From Pseudoalteromonas ostreae (lineage in GTDB: Bacteria; Pseudomonadota; Gammaproteobacteria; Enterobacterales; Alteromonadaceae): DNA of 64,000 bases. Below the pieces are notes generated by a model. The model searched no databases and was not told where the DNA came from. It saw only the letters and a list, made by a program, of their open reading frames with translations. Below, in pieces: positions 1 to 9,111 of this stretch (position 1 is its first letter; every line of letters starts with the position of its first letter). A program made the translations under genes and the position numbers. Where the stretch lies: the NCBI RefSeq assembly GCF_018069805.1, contig NZ_JAGPYN010000002.1, forward strand, positions 62,001 through 126,000, read 5' to 3'.

Positions 1-678
1 GGCACATTTTTGATACAGCGAGACCCCAAAGTTACCAACGTGTTGCTGCATCCAATTAACCCCTTTAGCACGCACATCAGCACCGGTGTATAAGCCTTTT
101 AAATTGAGTTTTTCAAGGGTAACCTTACCGACCCCGGGTATTTTACCCAACGGCAATTGCGCTAAAAAGTCATCCACTTGCTCAGGCAATACTACAAATT
201 GACCATTCGGTTTATTTTCATCACTGGCAATTTTGGCAATAAATTTTATCGGTGCAATTCCAGCCGAAGCAGTTAAACCGGTGGCGGCAAATATATCGGC
301 GCGAATTTGCTCCGCCATTAAGGTCGCACTACCCTGGCATGCATTACTGTCAGTTACATCAAGGTAGGCTTCATCTAACGAAAGAGGCTCGATAAGGTCG
401 GTATAGCGCTTAAATACAGCACGAATTTGCGAAGAGGCTTGTTTATAAACTTGCATACGCCCTGGTACAATCACTAAGTCAGGGCATAATTGTTTGGCAC
501 GGTAGTTAGACATCGCAGAGCGCACACCGTATTCGCGGGCAAGGTAATTGGCAGTAGAGAGCACCCCACGGCGACTATTGCCACCAATTGCCAAAGGTAC
601 ATTAGCAAGCGCGGGGTTATCGCGCATTTCGACCGCTGCGTAAAAGCAATCCATGTCAATATGAATAAACTTTTTCAT
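1..678 (-). CDS. dinB: DNA polymerase IV (Y-family), 3' end outside window
   Basis: Error-prone translesion polymerase. The first 226 residues are present and the gene continues past the left edge. The N-terminus shows the Y-family palm motif [12 protein letters not shown], with metal ligand Asp8, and the catalytic [10 protein letters not shown], with Asp102/Glu103. A helix-hairpin-helix-like stretch, [15 protein letters not shown], follows. The start at 678 places the palm strand at the usual distance from Met1. A GAGG sequence lies almost directly against the ATG, so the ribosome site is unusually tight. No SOS box was identified in the short upstream region. Family assignment is secure from the motifs. 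Confidence 0.95.
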   Translation of the reverse strand, partial: MKKFIHIDMDCFYAAVEMRDNPALANVPLAIGGNSRRGVLSTANYLAREYGVRSAMSNYRAKQLCPDLVIVPGRMQVYKQASSQIRAVFKRYTDLIEPLSLDEAYLDVTDSNACQGSATLMAEQIRADIFAATGLTASAGIAPIKFIAKIASDENKPNGQFVVLPEQVDDFLAQLPLGKIPGVGKVTLEKLNLKGLYTGADVRAKGVNWMQQHVGNFGVSLYQKCA

Positions 679-744
679 TCCTCAAACCAAACACTGTATA
701 AATGAACAGCTATTATTCATTAAGTTTGATTTATTAGCAAGTCA

Positions 745-948
745 TCAGCTCGATGATTCTTGCTGTGAAGATTTTTTACGATTAAATAATCTCGCACCGA
801 ATAACCAAACAGCACCTTCTAAAATAAAACCAACTACAATTAGTATCACCATCCCAGAAGCATTGCCCATCGCATAACAAACGAATGCTAAACAGATCAC
901 CACTAGTTGCGTTAAGCGTTTCGTTATTTTTGCTGTCACTGTATTCAT
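745..948 (-). CDS. small two-helix membrane protein, function unknown
   Basis: A 67-residue protein with two hydrophobic stretches (about residues 10-30 and 31-53) and a basic, Ser/Gln-rich C-terminal tail (NRKKSSQQESSS). A good ribosome site, AAGGAG with a 6-nt spacer before the ATG at 948, supports it as a real gene. It lies between dinB and a divergent thioesterase gene. I do not recognise the family. The topology (two helices, basic tail) suggests a small inner-membrane protein. Confidence 0.6.
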   Translation of the reverse strand: MNTVTAKITKRLTQLVVICLAFVCYAMGNASGMVILIVVGFILEGAVWLFGARLFNRKKSSQQESSS

Positions 949-1094
949 AATTAGCTCCTTTAAATCAGATTAAAGTATTCATTTACGTAACCGTGAGCTA
1001 CTAAAAATAGCACATATTCACTGTTTTTCTAATTTTCTTGAGCTAAACAGCACCAATTGCTAATCTACGTTTTTACTTTAAAGAACTGTCGAAT

Positions 1095-1520
1095 ATGCAA
1101 TCATTTATAGAACAACACCCTATCCATACAGCAATTAATGTTGCTTGGGGAGAAATGGATGCCTTACAGCATGTCAATAATGTGGTGTATTTTCGTTATT
1201 TTGAAACTGCTCGAATTGATTTTTTTAATCAAATAAATTTACTCGAAGATTTACAAACAACAGGTATTGGCCCTGTGATCAGTGAAAATAATGCCCGTTA
1301 TAAACGCCCGGTCACATTTCCTGATACAGTGTTAGTAGGCGTTACCATCAGTGATATTCAAAAAGAGCGTTTTATGATGCACTACAGCGTATTTAGCCAA
1401 GCACAAAATACCTTGACTACATTAGGCTCATCGCAAGTGGTGATGTTTAATTTTAAAACAGGTAAGAAAGCACAATTAAGTGAGCCATTATTGGCTGCAT
1501 TGCATAAGTACAGCCGATAA
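1095..1520 (+). CDS. 4HBT hotdog-fold acyl-CoA thioesterase
   Basis: A 141-residue single-domain hotdog protein, the normal size for YbgC/FadM-type thioesterases that hydrolyse acyl-CoA in the cytosol. The signature WGEMDALQHVNNVVYFRYFE near residues 19-38 contains the Asp (D22) and His-Val-Asn-Asn of the 4HBT active site. The substrate cannot be read from the sequence. It ends 21 nt before the aldo/keto reductase gene on the same strand, so the two may be cotranscribed. Confidence 0.85.
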   Translation: MQSFIEQHPIHTAINVAWGEMDALQHVNNVVYFRYFETARIDFFNQINLLEDLQTTGIGPVISENNARYKRPVTFPDTVLVGVTISDIQKERFMMHYSVFSQAQNTLTTLGSSQVVMFNFKTGKKAQLSEPLLAALHKYSR

Positions 1521-1541
1521 TCATAAAAGTAAGGAATCATT

Positions 1542-2594
1542 ATGCGTTACAACCCACTTGGTAGTAGTGGTCTCAATGTGTCTCGCGTATGCTTAGGAAG
1601 CATGACGTGGGGCGTACAAAACAATCAGGCTGATGCTGATGAGCAAATTACTTATGCTCTTGAGCAAGGCGTTAACTTTATCGATACGGCTGAAATGTAT
1701 GCCGTACCGCCAACTCCAGATACCTACGGAAAAACAGAACAAATTATCGGTAATTGGTTAGCACGTAATCCAAGTAAACGAGACGATATTGTGCTCGCCA
1801 CTAAAATTGCTGGCAATGGCCTTGCTTGGGTCCGTGATGGTGGCGATATTACTCGTCAAGCAGTCGTTAATGCGGTTGAGGAGTCATTAAAACGTCTACA
1901 AACCGATGTCATTGATTTATACCAACTGCACTGGCCGAATCGTCAATCTCCGCATTTTAGCAAACAATGGCCAGGTATGATCCGTTTTAGTGACGCTAAT
2001 ACAGAGCAGCATACAGCGGGCATGCTCGATATCCTTGAAGGTTTAAATGACTGCGTTAAAGCTGGTAAAATTAAACATTGTGGTCTCTCTGACGACACGC
2101 CATGGGGTATTAGCCAATTTTTACGGTTAAGTGAACAACATAATTTACCGCGCATAGTCTCTATTCAAAATGAATTTAGTTTATTGCACGCTAAAGACTG
2201 GCCTTATCTAATAGAGCAATGTATTCACGAAGATATTGCTTATTTACCTTGGTCACCTTTAGCTGGCGGTATGTTAAGTGGTAAATATTTAAATGGCGCA
2301 CGTCCCAGTGGTAGCCGCTGGACACTGGTGCAGCGTAATGGTTTATTCCGTGACACCGCGCAATCGCAACAAGCAATCAGCCACTATGTTGAAATTGCCC
2401 AGCAATACCAAATAACCCCAGCACAATTAGCACTTGCATGGTGTGATCAAGTTGATGGCGTTACTTCTTCAATTATTGGTGCAACCAGCTTGGTGCAGCT
2501 AAAAGATGACATTGCCGCGTTCAATATCGAATTAAGTGAACAAGCTTTAACTGATATTGGTAATGTATTTAAGCAATACCCAATGCCATTTTAA
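1542..2594 (+). CDS. tas: NADP(H)-dependent aldo/keto reductase, Tas-like
   Basis: A 350-residue TIM-barrel oxidoreductase, close in length and sequence to E. coli Tas. The N-terminal LGSMTWG and FIDTAEMYAVPP segments carry the catalytic Asp and Tyr. KRLQTDVIDLYQLHWP and the C-terminal SSIIGATSLVQLKDDI, which binds the NADP phosphate, are also visible. A TAAGGA ribosome site precedes the ATG. The upstream neighbour is a thioesterase at 21 nt. The physiological substrate is unknown; the family reduces aldehydes and ketones. Confidence 0.88.
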   Translation: MRYNPLGSSGLNVSRVCLGSMTWGVQNNQADADEQITYALEQGVNFIDTAEMYAVPPTPDTYGKTEQIIGNWLARNPSKRDDIVLATKIAGNGLAWVRDGGDITRQAVVNAVEESLKRLQTDVIDLYQLHWPNRQSPHFSKQWPGMIRFSDANTEQHTAGMLDILEGLNDCVKAGKIKHCGLSDDTPWGISQFLRLSEQHNLPRIVSIQNEFSLLHAKDWPYLIEQCIHEDIAYLPWSPLAGGMLSGKYLNGARPSGSRWTLVQRNGLFRDTAQSQQAISHYVEIAQQYQITPAQLALAWCDQVDGVTSSIIGATSLVQLKDDIAAFNIELSEQALTDIGNVFKQYPMPF

Positions 2595-2601
2595 TCAATA
2601 C

Positions 2602-2638
2602 AGCTCAATCATTATCAATGCTTGAGCTTTCTATTGGG
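2602..2638 (+). terminator. weak terminator-like hairpin after tas
   Basis: AGCTCAA and TTGAGCT form a 7-bp stem around a long loop just downstream of the tas stop codon, followed by a short T-rich stretch. The large loop and poor T tract make this only a possible terminator. Confidence 0.3.
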
Positions 2639-2701
2639 TTGAAGTACTTGAAAAGACCTTTGTGGAATTCTGTCCTCAATATCAACAACAAGTATTAAAG
2701 C

Positions 2702-3298
2702 TTACTCCGCCACCCATTCTTGCTGAAGCAACAAATTTGAGCCCAAGTGTAACTGAGCAATAAATTTACTTTCTGCGTTCACAGCTCCCACCCCTGCAGG
2801 TGTGCCAGTCATGATAATATCGCCATCAATTAAAGTCATAAACTCACTAACTTGAGCTGCAATAACCGCAGGCTTATAAAGCATTAACTCAACGCCACCT
2901 TGTTGGCGTACCTTATTATCTATCATCAAGGTTAAGCTTAATTCCTCGATAGCTTGTTCGTCTATTTGTACAAACTCACTGAACAATACCGAGCCATTAA
3001 AGGCTTTCGCGCGCTCCCACGGTAAACCACTGGCTTTTAATTTACTCTGTAAATCTCGCTTAGTTAAATCCAATCCCACCGCCACAGCAGCTAAACAGCC
3101 ATTTTTAACTTGAAAACAAATTTCAGTCTCAAAATGTAATTGCTCATCCTTATGAGTACTCATCAAGGTATCTGTTATCGCACTTGGGGGTTTTAAAAAT
3201 ACCACCATTTCGTCTGCCACTTGATTACCAAGCTCAGCAATATGCGCAGCGTAGTTACGGCCAATACAAATAACTTTTGAGGGATTAACTGGTTTCAT
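2702..3298 (-). CDS. fumarylacetoacetate hydrolase (FAH) family protein, YcgM-like
   Basis: A 198-residue FAH-fold protein of the short class (acylpyruvate hydrolase/oxaloacetate decarboxylase group, like E. coli YcgM). KVICIGRNYAAHIAELGN at the N-terminus is the typical opening. HFETEICF carries the metal-binding Glu residues, and IIMTGTPAGVGAV near the C-terminus is the conserved FAH signature. It likely acts on a small 2,4-dioxo acid using Mg2+. It stands alone, with its 3' end facing tas. Confidence 0.85.
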   Translation of the reverse strand: MKPVNPSKVICIGRNYAAHIAELGNQVADEMVVFLKPPSAITDTLMSTHKDEQLHFETEICFQVKNGCLAAVAVGLDLTKRDLQSKLKASGLPWERAKAFNGSVLFSEFVQIDEQAIEELSLTLMIDNKVRQQGGVELMLYKPAVIAAQVSEFMTLIDGDIIMTGTPAGVGAVNAESKFIAQLHLGSNLLLQQEWVAE

Positions 3299-3426
3299 TT
3301 CGATCTTTCCTATTTCATAAATACAGACAAGACTATTTTTTGTGACGTGTATTAATAATTATTTTAATGAATTACCGTTACAAACATTATTTGAGCCAGA
3401 ACTGATCGTCCGTCAATTAATTATTA

Positions 3427-5388
3427 CTAACCCTCAATAAGCTGGGTTAGTAATGCTAAATTAATCGGTTTGAGTAATACTTGCTCTATCTCAAGGAGTT
3501 CAATTTGCTTCGGATCAGGCTGTATACCACTGACGATTACTCGCTTTAAATCTGGGTAATACTGCTTTGTATAACGAGCTAAATCTAAGCCACTGCCATC
3601 AGGCAAATGCATATCTAATAACACCTTATCAAATTGAGAGTCATTTTTTAGAATTGCTAAAGTATGTTCATAGCTGGTTGCAACAACGGTTTCAACACCT
3701 AAACTTTCCAGTAATAACTGGGTAATTTGCGCCGCGTCAGCATCATCTTCAACCAATAAAAAGCGCGCACAATTTTGCACTTGCGCTGGTTGCGCTAATT
3801 TATCAACTGGCTTCTTAGTCGCCATAGAGTAATTGGTTAGGCACTGATAAAGTAAGCTTGAATCAACTGGTTTGCCTATCACATCGTTAAAGCCCAGCGC
3901 CAATAACTCGCTCTGTATACCTTTCATCGTGGCAGCAGTAAGGGCAATTATTGCGCCCTTAAAACCCATTTTTCTAAGTTCAATAGTGGCTTCTTTCCCC
4001 CCCATCACTGGCATATGAATATCTAAAAATATAATGTCGTACGGTTCACCTTGCTGTTGTGCTTTAGTTACCTTATCAAGTGCTTGCTTACCGTGTTCCG
4101 CATAATCAACCTGTGCACCAGCAGAAGAGATCATATGCCCGACTAACACCCGTAAATCTCGTAAATCATCCACCACCAATACTCGGCCACTGACTTTACA
4201 GGGCGCCATTTTTTGCTGCATATTAGGCGTTAAATCAAGTTTTAATACACTGCGCTCTACATATTGAATATTGCCTGGATATACTGAAATAGTAAATTTA
4301 GAGCCATAATCTATTGAAGACTCCAATGTGATCCCGCCCTGCATGCGATTCAACAATTCAGAGCAAATAGCTAAACCTAACCCCGCGCCGCCAACTGAGC
4401 GCGATTCTACATCGGCTATTTGTTCAAATGGTTTAAATATGAGCGCTTGTTTCTCAGGGGCAATGCCCATTCCAGAATCCTTAATACTAAAAAACAGCAT
4501 TTCACGGCCATCAATAACTTTTGTCCATGCGCGAACAATGATATCGCCTTGCTCGGTGAACTTAATCGCATTATTGATGATATTAATTAAAATTTGCCTA
4601 AACCGTGTCGCATCAATGCTAATAACAAGAGGCAGTGGTTGTAATGACTCAAAATGCAGCGACAAGCCTTTATCCAGCGCTGATACTCGCATTAAGGTAA
4701 ACACATCAGCCATTAAACTATCAAGGTTGACATCACTGCAGCTGAGTTCCAATTTATCAGCAGCTATTTTTGATAAATCGAGAACATCATTTAACAAGCT
4801 AAGTAGATGCTTACCATTACGATAAATAACCCCTAACTCATTATTGGCATGATTGTTAAATTCACTTTGCATAAGTAACTCGGTATAGCCCAAGATTGAC
4901 GATAACGGAGTACGTAGCTCATGGCTTAAATGTGCTAAAAAGCGGTCTTTAGAACGATTTTCGGCTTCTGCTTTGAGTCGTTCAAGGCGTTCATCTTCAA
5001 CATCGCGTCGGGCTAATGCGTAACGAATAGAGCGGGCAAAGCGACTTGAGCTCATTTCACTTTTTACGAGGTAATCAACAGCCCCAGCATCCAAAGCGGC
5101 TAAATCAAGGGCGTCGTTTGATTGCCCGGTGAGCATAATGATAGGACCATTAAAACCATTTTCTACAGCTTGCTTTAATACTGCTAAGCCGTCTGAAGCC
5201 CCTAAGCGGTAATCAAGCAGGCAAATATCGTGCTGATTTTTACTCAGCACCTTAACTGCCTGCTTGGGATCACTGATCCACTCTATATCAAATGTATGCG
5301 AACTCAGCTGCTCTAGATAATCACAGGTTAAAATATAATCATCTTCATCGTCTTCAACAAGTAACAGTCTGGTTGCCTTATTTAACAT
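3427..5388 (-). CDS. hybrid sensor kinase REC-HisKA-HATPase-REC-REC
   Basis: A 653-residue soluble hybrid kinase with no membrane segment. REC1 covers about residues 5-122, with phosphoacceptor Asp59 in CLLDYRL. A charged helix (about 125-150) leads to the DHp helix with His156 in LAHLSHELRTPLS. The ATP-binding domain shows NAIKFTEQ, DSGMGIAPE and GGAGLGLAI. REC2 (about 402-520, VLVVDDLRDLRV) and REC3 (about 543-653, FLLVEDDADAAQI) follow. The N-terminal receiver suggests input from another kinase, most simply the adjacent CHASE3 kinase. It is last in the leftward cluster, 19 nt after the receiver gene. The output partner is unknown. Confidence 0.92.
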   Translation of the reverse strand: MLNKATRLLLVEDDEDDYILTCDYLEQLSSHTFDIEWISDPKQAVKVLSKNQHDICLLDYRLGASDGLAVLKQAVENGFNGPIIMLTGQSNDALDLAALDAGAVDYLVKSEMSSSRFARSIRYALARRDVEDERLERLKAEAENRSKDRFLAHLSHELRTPLSSILGYTELLMQSEFNNHANNELGVIYRNGKHLLSLLNDVLDLSKIAADKLELSCSDVNLDSLMADVFTLMRVSALDKGLSLHFESLQPLPLVISIDATRFRQILINIINNAIKFTEQGDIIVRAWTKVIDGREMLFFSIKDSGMGIAPEKQALIFKPFEQIADVESRSVGGAGLGLAICSELLNRMQGGITLESSIDYGSKFTISVYPGNIQYVERSVLKLDLTPNMQQKMAPCKVSGRVLVVDDLRDLRVLVGHMISSAGAQVDYAEHGKQALDKVTKAQQQGEPYDIIFLDIHMPVMGGKEATIELRKMGFKGAIIALTAATMKGIQSELLALGFNDVIGKPVDSSLLYQCLTNYSMATKKPVDKLAQPAQVQNCARFLLVEDDADAAQITQLLLESLGVETVVATSYEHTLAILKNDSQFDKVLLDMHLPDGSGLDLARYTKQYYPDLKRVIVSGIQPDPKQIELLEIEQVLLKPINLALLTQLIEG

Positions 5389-5407
5389 AGCGTCTCCAGT
5401 TTTTTAT

Positions 5408-5869
5408 TTAATCATTAAACGTATTAGGTAACTCTACAAACTCCACCCAGTACTTACCCAAGGTTTTCATTAGTTCTACCAAGCCATCAAACGTAACTGG
5501 TTTAGTAATATATGAAGCCGCGCCTAAATCGTAGCCCTTAACCATGTCTTCCTCTTGCTTAGACGTGGTTAAAATAACAACCGGAATACCTTTTAAGTTT
5601 GGATTGCCTTTAATCGCTTGCAACGCTTCGCGTCCATCCATGCGTGGCATATTCAAATCCAATAAAATCAATCCAGGTCGTGGCGATGAGCTTTTGTCTT
5701 CAAACTTACCTTTGCGCTCTAGGTACTCCAAAAGCTCCACACCATCTTCAACAAAGTATAACTCGTTTAATACGCGGCTTTCAGCGAGTGCATCTTGCGT
5801 TAATAAACGATCATCTTCATCGTCATCAGCCATTAAAATGGTGATTGGCTTTACTTTAGAAAATGGCAT
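5408..5869 (-). CDS. single-domain response regulator, Rcp1-type
   Basis: A 153-residue stand-alone receiver. The acidic pocket is MADDDEDDRLL, the phosphoacceptor is in LILLDLNMPRMDG, and the switch residues are in PVVILTTSKQEEDM with Lys in YITKPVTF. The RPGLILLDLNMPRMDGRE pattern is typical of the Rcp1 family, usually encoded beside phytochrome-like or CHASE3 kinases. The start codon immediately follows the kinase stop, so the two are translationally coupled. With no output domain it probably shuttles phosphate between kinases. Confidence 0.92.
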   Translation of the reverse strand: MPFSKVKPITILMADDDEDDRLLTQDALAESRVLNELYFVEDGVELLEYLERKGKFEDKSSSPRPGLILLDLNMPRMDGREALQAIKGNPNLKGIPVVILTTSKQEEDMVKGYDLGAASYITKPVTFDGLVELMKTLGKYWVEFVELPNTFND

Positions 5870-7354
5870 TTAAGCCTCTCCTTGCAATGTGAAAAGTTCG
5901 CTTTCCACAGGTAGTTTTATGATGAAGGTTGCTCCCTCACCGGTTTCACTTTGTGCCGTTATCGTACCACCGTGACGCTCTACAATACGTCGGCACACGG
6001 ATAAACCAATCCCCGTGCCTTTATATTGCGAACGCCCGTGTAAGCGCTGAAACGGAACAAAAATTTTGTCGCTATATTCTGGTGAAAAACCAATACCGTT
6101 ATCTTTCACTGTAATGATTTGCCATTCCAGCTCAGTATTATAATCATCACTAAATTCTTTATGATGCTTATACTCAATAGTGATAATTGGTGCTACATCT
6201 GGGCGCCTAAATTTCACCGCATTTGAAATTAAGTTCAGAAACAGCTGCTGTATTTGGCTCAGATCAGCTTGTATTACTGGCATTTCGCCCACCTTGACCT
6301 GCGCATTTGACTCTTTAATCGCAATTTCTAAATCGCTTAGTACATCATCAAGCACTTGCTTTAAATCCGTATCGGCAAAGTCTTTACCACGCGTTGTCAC
6401 CCGCGAAAACTCTAACAAGTCATTAATTAAATTAGACATTCTTTGCGCTGCATTTTTCATACGCGCAATGTAATCAACGCCTTTTTCACCCAGCTCATCT
6501 TTAAACATGCTTTCTAAGCGATCACTAAAGGCCTGAATTTTACGCAGTGGCTCTTGCAAGTCATGACTCGCCACAAAGGCAAACTCTTCCAGTTCACGGT
6601 TACTGCGACTTAGTTCATCGGAGTACAAGGTGAGCTCTTGAGTGCGTTCGGTCACTTTACTAGCCAGTGTTTCGTTTTGATATTCAAGTTCTTGCTGGTA
6701 TTTTGCCGCCGTACGTAAATTAATACGCGTAAGCATAAACATGCCAAGGATCAATAAAGCACTGGTCACGGCAGTAATTGCAAAAGTAAGTTTGGCTTCT
6801 TTTTTAATTTGCCCTAACTTTCTAAACTGTACTGTTTTGAAAGCAGACTCCGCATCTTGAATTTCATCAGCTAACACTCTAATTTGTTCATAAAGCTTAC
6901 GACCTTGATGCGTTTCTAATAAATAATGAGCACGGCGCTCTCTATCTGCTAACGCTAAATCAACGGTTCTGGTTAATACCGCAACTTTATCGTCAACCAA
7001 AAAGAGTAAGCGTGCTACTTTTTCTGCTTGACCTGCAATCTCAGTACGTAAATTTTTAACCAGTGTAGCTTGTGAATTGAGCTGCATTATAGCGTCGTTG
7101 TAGGGGGCTAAATAATCTTTATCGCCCGTTAATAAGTAACCACGTTGTCCTGATTCTGCCTGCACAATTGAAAGATGAAGCTTCTCAATTGCGGTGTTTA
7201 ACATATTAGTATCATCTAAACGCTGTTGGGTTTGAGTCAGGCTTTGAATGGTATTCATTGCCAAAATCGCATTTCCCACCACTATGCACAGCAGCACCGC
7301 GATAAAACTGGCCCAGGTTACCTTAACCTTACCTTGTTGCTTTTGCAGCTTCAT
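5870..7354 (-). CDS. CHASE3-domain membrane histidine kinase
   Basis: A 494-residue inner-membrane kinase. TM1 is about residues 13-33. The periplasmic CHASE3 domain includes QAESGQRGYLLTGDKDYLAP. TM2 is about 192-210, followed by a coiled coil (about 217-258). DHp His264 is in FVASHDLQEPLRKIQ, and the ATPase has NAVKFR, DNGIGF and GTGIGLSVCRRI. The DLQEPLRKI H-box is the class found in phytochrome-like kinases paired with Rcp1 receivers, which fits the next gene. The sensed signal is unknown. Confidence 0.92.
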   Translation of the reverse strand: MKLQKQQGKVKVTWASFIAVLLCIVVGNAILAMNTIQSLTQTQQRLDDTNMLNTAIEKLHLSIVQAESGQRGYLLTGDKDYLAPYNDAIMQLNSQATLVKNLRTEIAGQAEKVARLLFLVDDKVAVLTRTVDLALADRERRAHYLLETHQGRKLYEQIRVLADEIQDAESAFKTVQFRKLGQIKKEAKLTFAITAVTSALLILGMFMLTRINLRTAAKYQQELEYQNETLASKVTERTQELTLYSDELSRSNRELEEFAFVASHDLQEPLRKIQAFSDRLESMFKDELGEKGVDYIARMKNAAQRMSNLINDLLEFSRVTTRGKDFADTDLKQVLDDVLSDLEIAIKESNAQVKVGEMPVIQADLSQIQQLFLNLISNAVKFRRPDVAPIITIEYKHHKEFSDDYNTELEWQIITVKDNGIGFSPEYSDKIFVPFQRLHGRSQYKGTGIGLSVCRRIVERHGGTITAQSETGEGATFIIKLPVESELFTLQGEA

Positions 7355-7375
7355 TTATAATCCTTTGATATTATC

Positions 7376-7585
7376 TTATTCAACAACATCTAGATTCGAT
7401 ATTTGTTCCAAGCTGTCACTGCATTGCTGACAATTACTTATTATCTTATCAAGTGCTGCCAAGGCTTTTTCTTTTGGCATATCATTTTCTAGCACTAATT
7501 TGATCAATTCTGCATTCATCGATATACGATTCAGTGGTCCGCGTGCATCATGAATCAACTTATTAATTTTATCGTTATTAGCCAT
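7376..7585 (-). CDS. stand-alone 69-residue HisKA/DHp-like protein
   Basis: A tiny protein carrying an H-box, LIHDARGPLNRISMNAEL, near residues 10-27, that resembles the first DHp helix of a histidine kinase. A second helix contains CQQCSDSLEQI. There is no ATPase domain, receiver or membrane segment. A strong AGGGG ribosome site precedes the ATG, and the gene sits in line between the NtrC-type regulator and the CHASE3 kinase. The visible His suggests a phosphotransfer intermediate or a decoy dimerisation partner for the cluster's receivers; that role is inferred. Confidence 0.75.
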   Translation of the reverse strand: MANNDKINKLIHDARGPLNRISMNAELIKLVLENDMPKEKALAALDKIISNCQQCSDSLEQISNLDVVE

Positions 7586-7617
7586 GCTACCCCTTTGCTG
7601 ATTTACGTGGGTTTAAT

Positions 7618-8958
7618 TTAGCTATACTCGCCAATGCCACCATAGGCATTTAGACGGTTGTATAGAGTTTTAGTGCTTATACCTAGCATTTGCGCTGCAA
7701 GCGTTTTATTACCTTGTACTTTATCTAACGTAGCGTGGATCAGCTCTTTTTCAACTTCTTCAATAGTTTGCCCTGCAGTCACTTGATTTGTTTGAGTTTG
7801 CTTATTCACCCGTGAAAACGGTGACTCTAGGTTATCAGGCAAAGTAATCGCTTTACCTTTAGGATCACTCATAATAAAAGCACGGTGAATACCGTGGCGC
7901 AGTTCACGCACATTACCTGGCCAATCATAACTTTCAAGTAACTTTAATTGTGCCGATTGCCATTGAAAATCGGTGTTATTTTCTTCATTTAATTGATTTA
8001 AAAAAGCATTGGCTAATAAGGCAATATCTTCTTTTCTTTCACGCAGGGGTGGAATATCAATAGGAAATACCGCTAACCGAAAGTAGATATCTTCACGAAT
8101 AACATTATTTTGTGCCAAATCAACCAATGAACGATTCGTAGCAGAAATAACTCGGCAATCTACCGCGCTTTCGCGACTACCCCCTACTCGAGTGACTTTT
8201 TTAGTTTCGAGCACACGCAGTAAATTAGGTTGCATATCTATCGGCATTTCAGTCACTTCGTCTAGAAATAAGGTTCCGCCGGTTGCTTGTTCAAACACCC
8301 CTTCTTTACGGGCTATTGCGCCAGTAAAAGCGCCTTTTTCATGGCCAAATAATTCGCTACCAATAAGCTCTTTCGATAACGCGCCGCAGTTAGTAGCCAC
8401 CAAAGGTCCTGTACATGCGCTAGCATTATGAATCGCTTGCGCGACAACTTCTTTTCCAGCACCACTTTCACCCATTAACATTACATTGGCGTTGGTGTTA
8501 GCAACGCGCTCAATCATGGTATACAAGTGTTGCATTTGCGGCGATTCGCCTATTAAGGTGCCAAAATGCTTTTTAATACTTGGTTCGGCTTTTTTCTTAG
8601 CCGTGGTTTTTTTAGGGTTGAGAAGGCGCTCAATATCTTCACGCTGTAAGGGCTTAACTAGATGACCAACGTTAGGCTCACACATTTCAGCCAACTTACC
8701 TTTGACTGAAGGATGACCTGAAATAAGGGTTATTTTGGGTTTTTGACCAATACTTTTAAGGTGATCTACCAAATGTAAACCGCTTCCATCAGGCAGCATA
8801 AAGTCTAACAATACATGGTCAAAAGTATTATTTACAAACCACTGCTCAGCTTCTGCTAAATTAGCTGCAGTATTAATGTTATGTCCTAAAAACTCTACGA
8901 TATGACAAACGACATCACTAAACTCGCTATCATCATCAACTAACAGTATGTTTAACAT
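7618..8958 (-). CDS. NtrC-family sigma-54 response regulator
   Basis: A 446-residue activator. The receiver has phosphoacceptor Asp52 in LLDFMLPDGSG. The AAA+ domain has Walker A GESGAGKE, the sigma-54-contacting GAFTGA loop intact, and Walker B GGTLFLDEVTEMP. The C-terminal Fis-type HTH is NKTLAAQMLGISTKTLYNRL. It is the first gene of the leftward phosphorelay cluster and presumably its transcriptional output. Its targets cannot be read from the sequence. Confidence 0.93.
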   Translation of the reverse strand: MLNILLVDDDSEFSDVVCHIVEFLGHNINTAANLAEAEQWFVNNTFDHVLLDFMLPDGSGLHLVDHLKSIGQKPKITLISGHPSVKGKLAEMCEPNVGHLVKPLQREDIERLLNPKKTTAKKKAEPSIKKHFGTLIGESPQMQHLYTMIERVANTNANVMLMGESGAGKEVVAQAIHNASACTGPLVATNCGALSKELIGSELFGHEKGAFTGAIARKEGVFEQATGGTLFLDEVTEMPIDMQPNLLRVLETKKVTRVGGSRESAVDCRVISATNRSLVDLAQNNVIREDIYFRLAVFPIDIPPLRERKEDIALLANAFLNQLNEENNTDFQWQSAQLKLLESYDWPGNVRELRHGIHRAFIMSDPKGKAITLPDNLESPFSRVNKQTQTNQVTAGQTIEEVEKELIHATLDKVQGNKTLAAQMLGISTKTLYNRLNAYGGIGEYS

Positions 8959-9111
8959 GATAAATCCCTATGCTTATTATCATTGCCCAGCCTCACATCT
9001 TAACTGCCTTATTCTACAAAATCGATGCTTAACTGGAAATTTACGTTACCTCAATAGATTTAGATCTTTTTTAAGATATAATTTTTAAACTAAATTTTAA
9101 GGAACATTCTG

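Noticed and set aside
4328-4825. Plus-strand 165-codon frame inside the hybrid kinase gene
   Set aside because: It lies antisense to a clearly conserved kinase domain and has no recognisable features.
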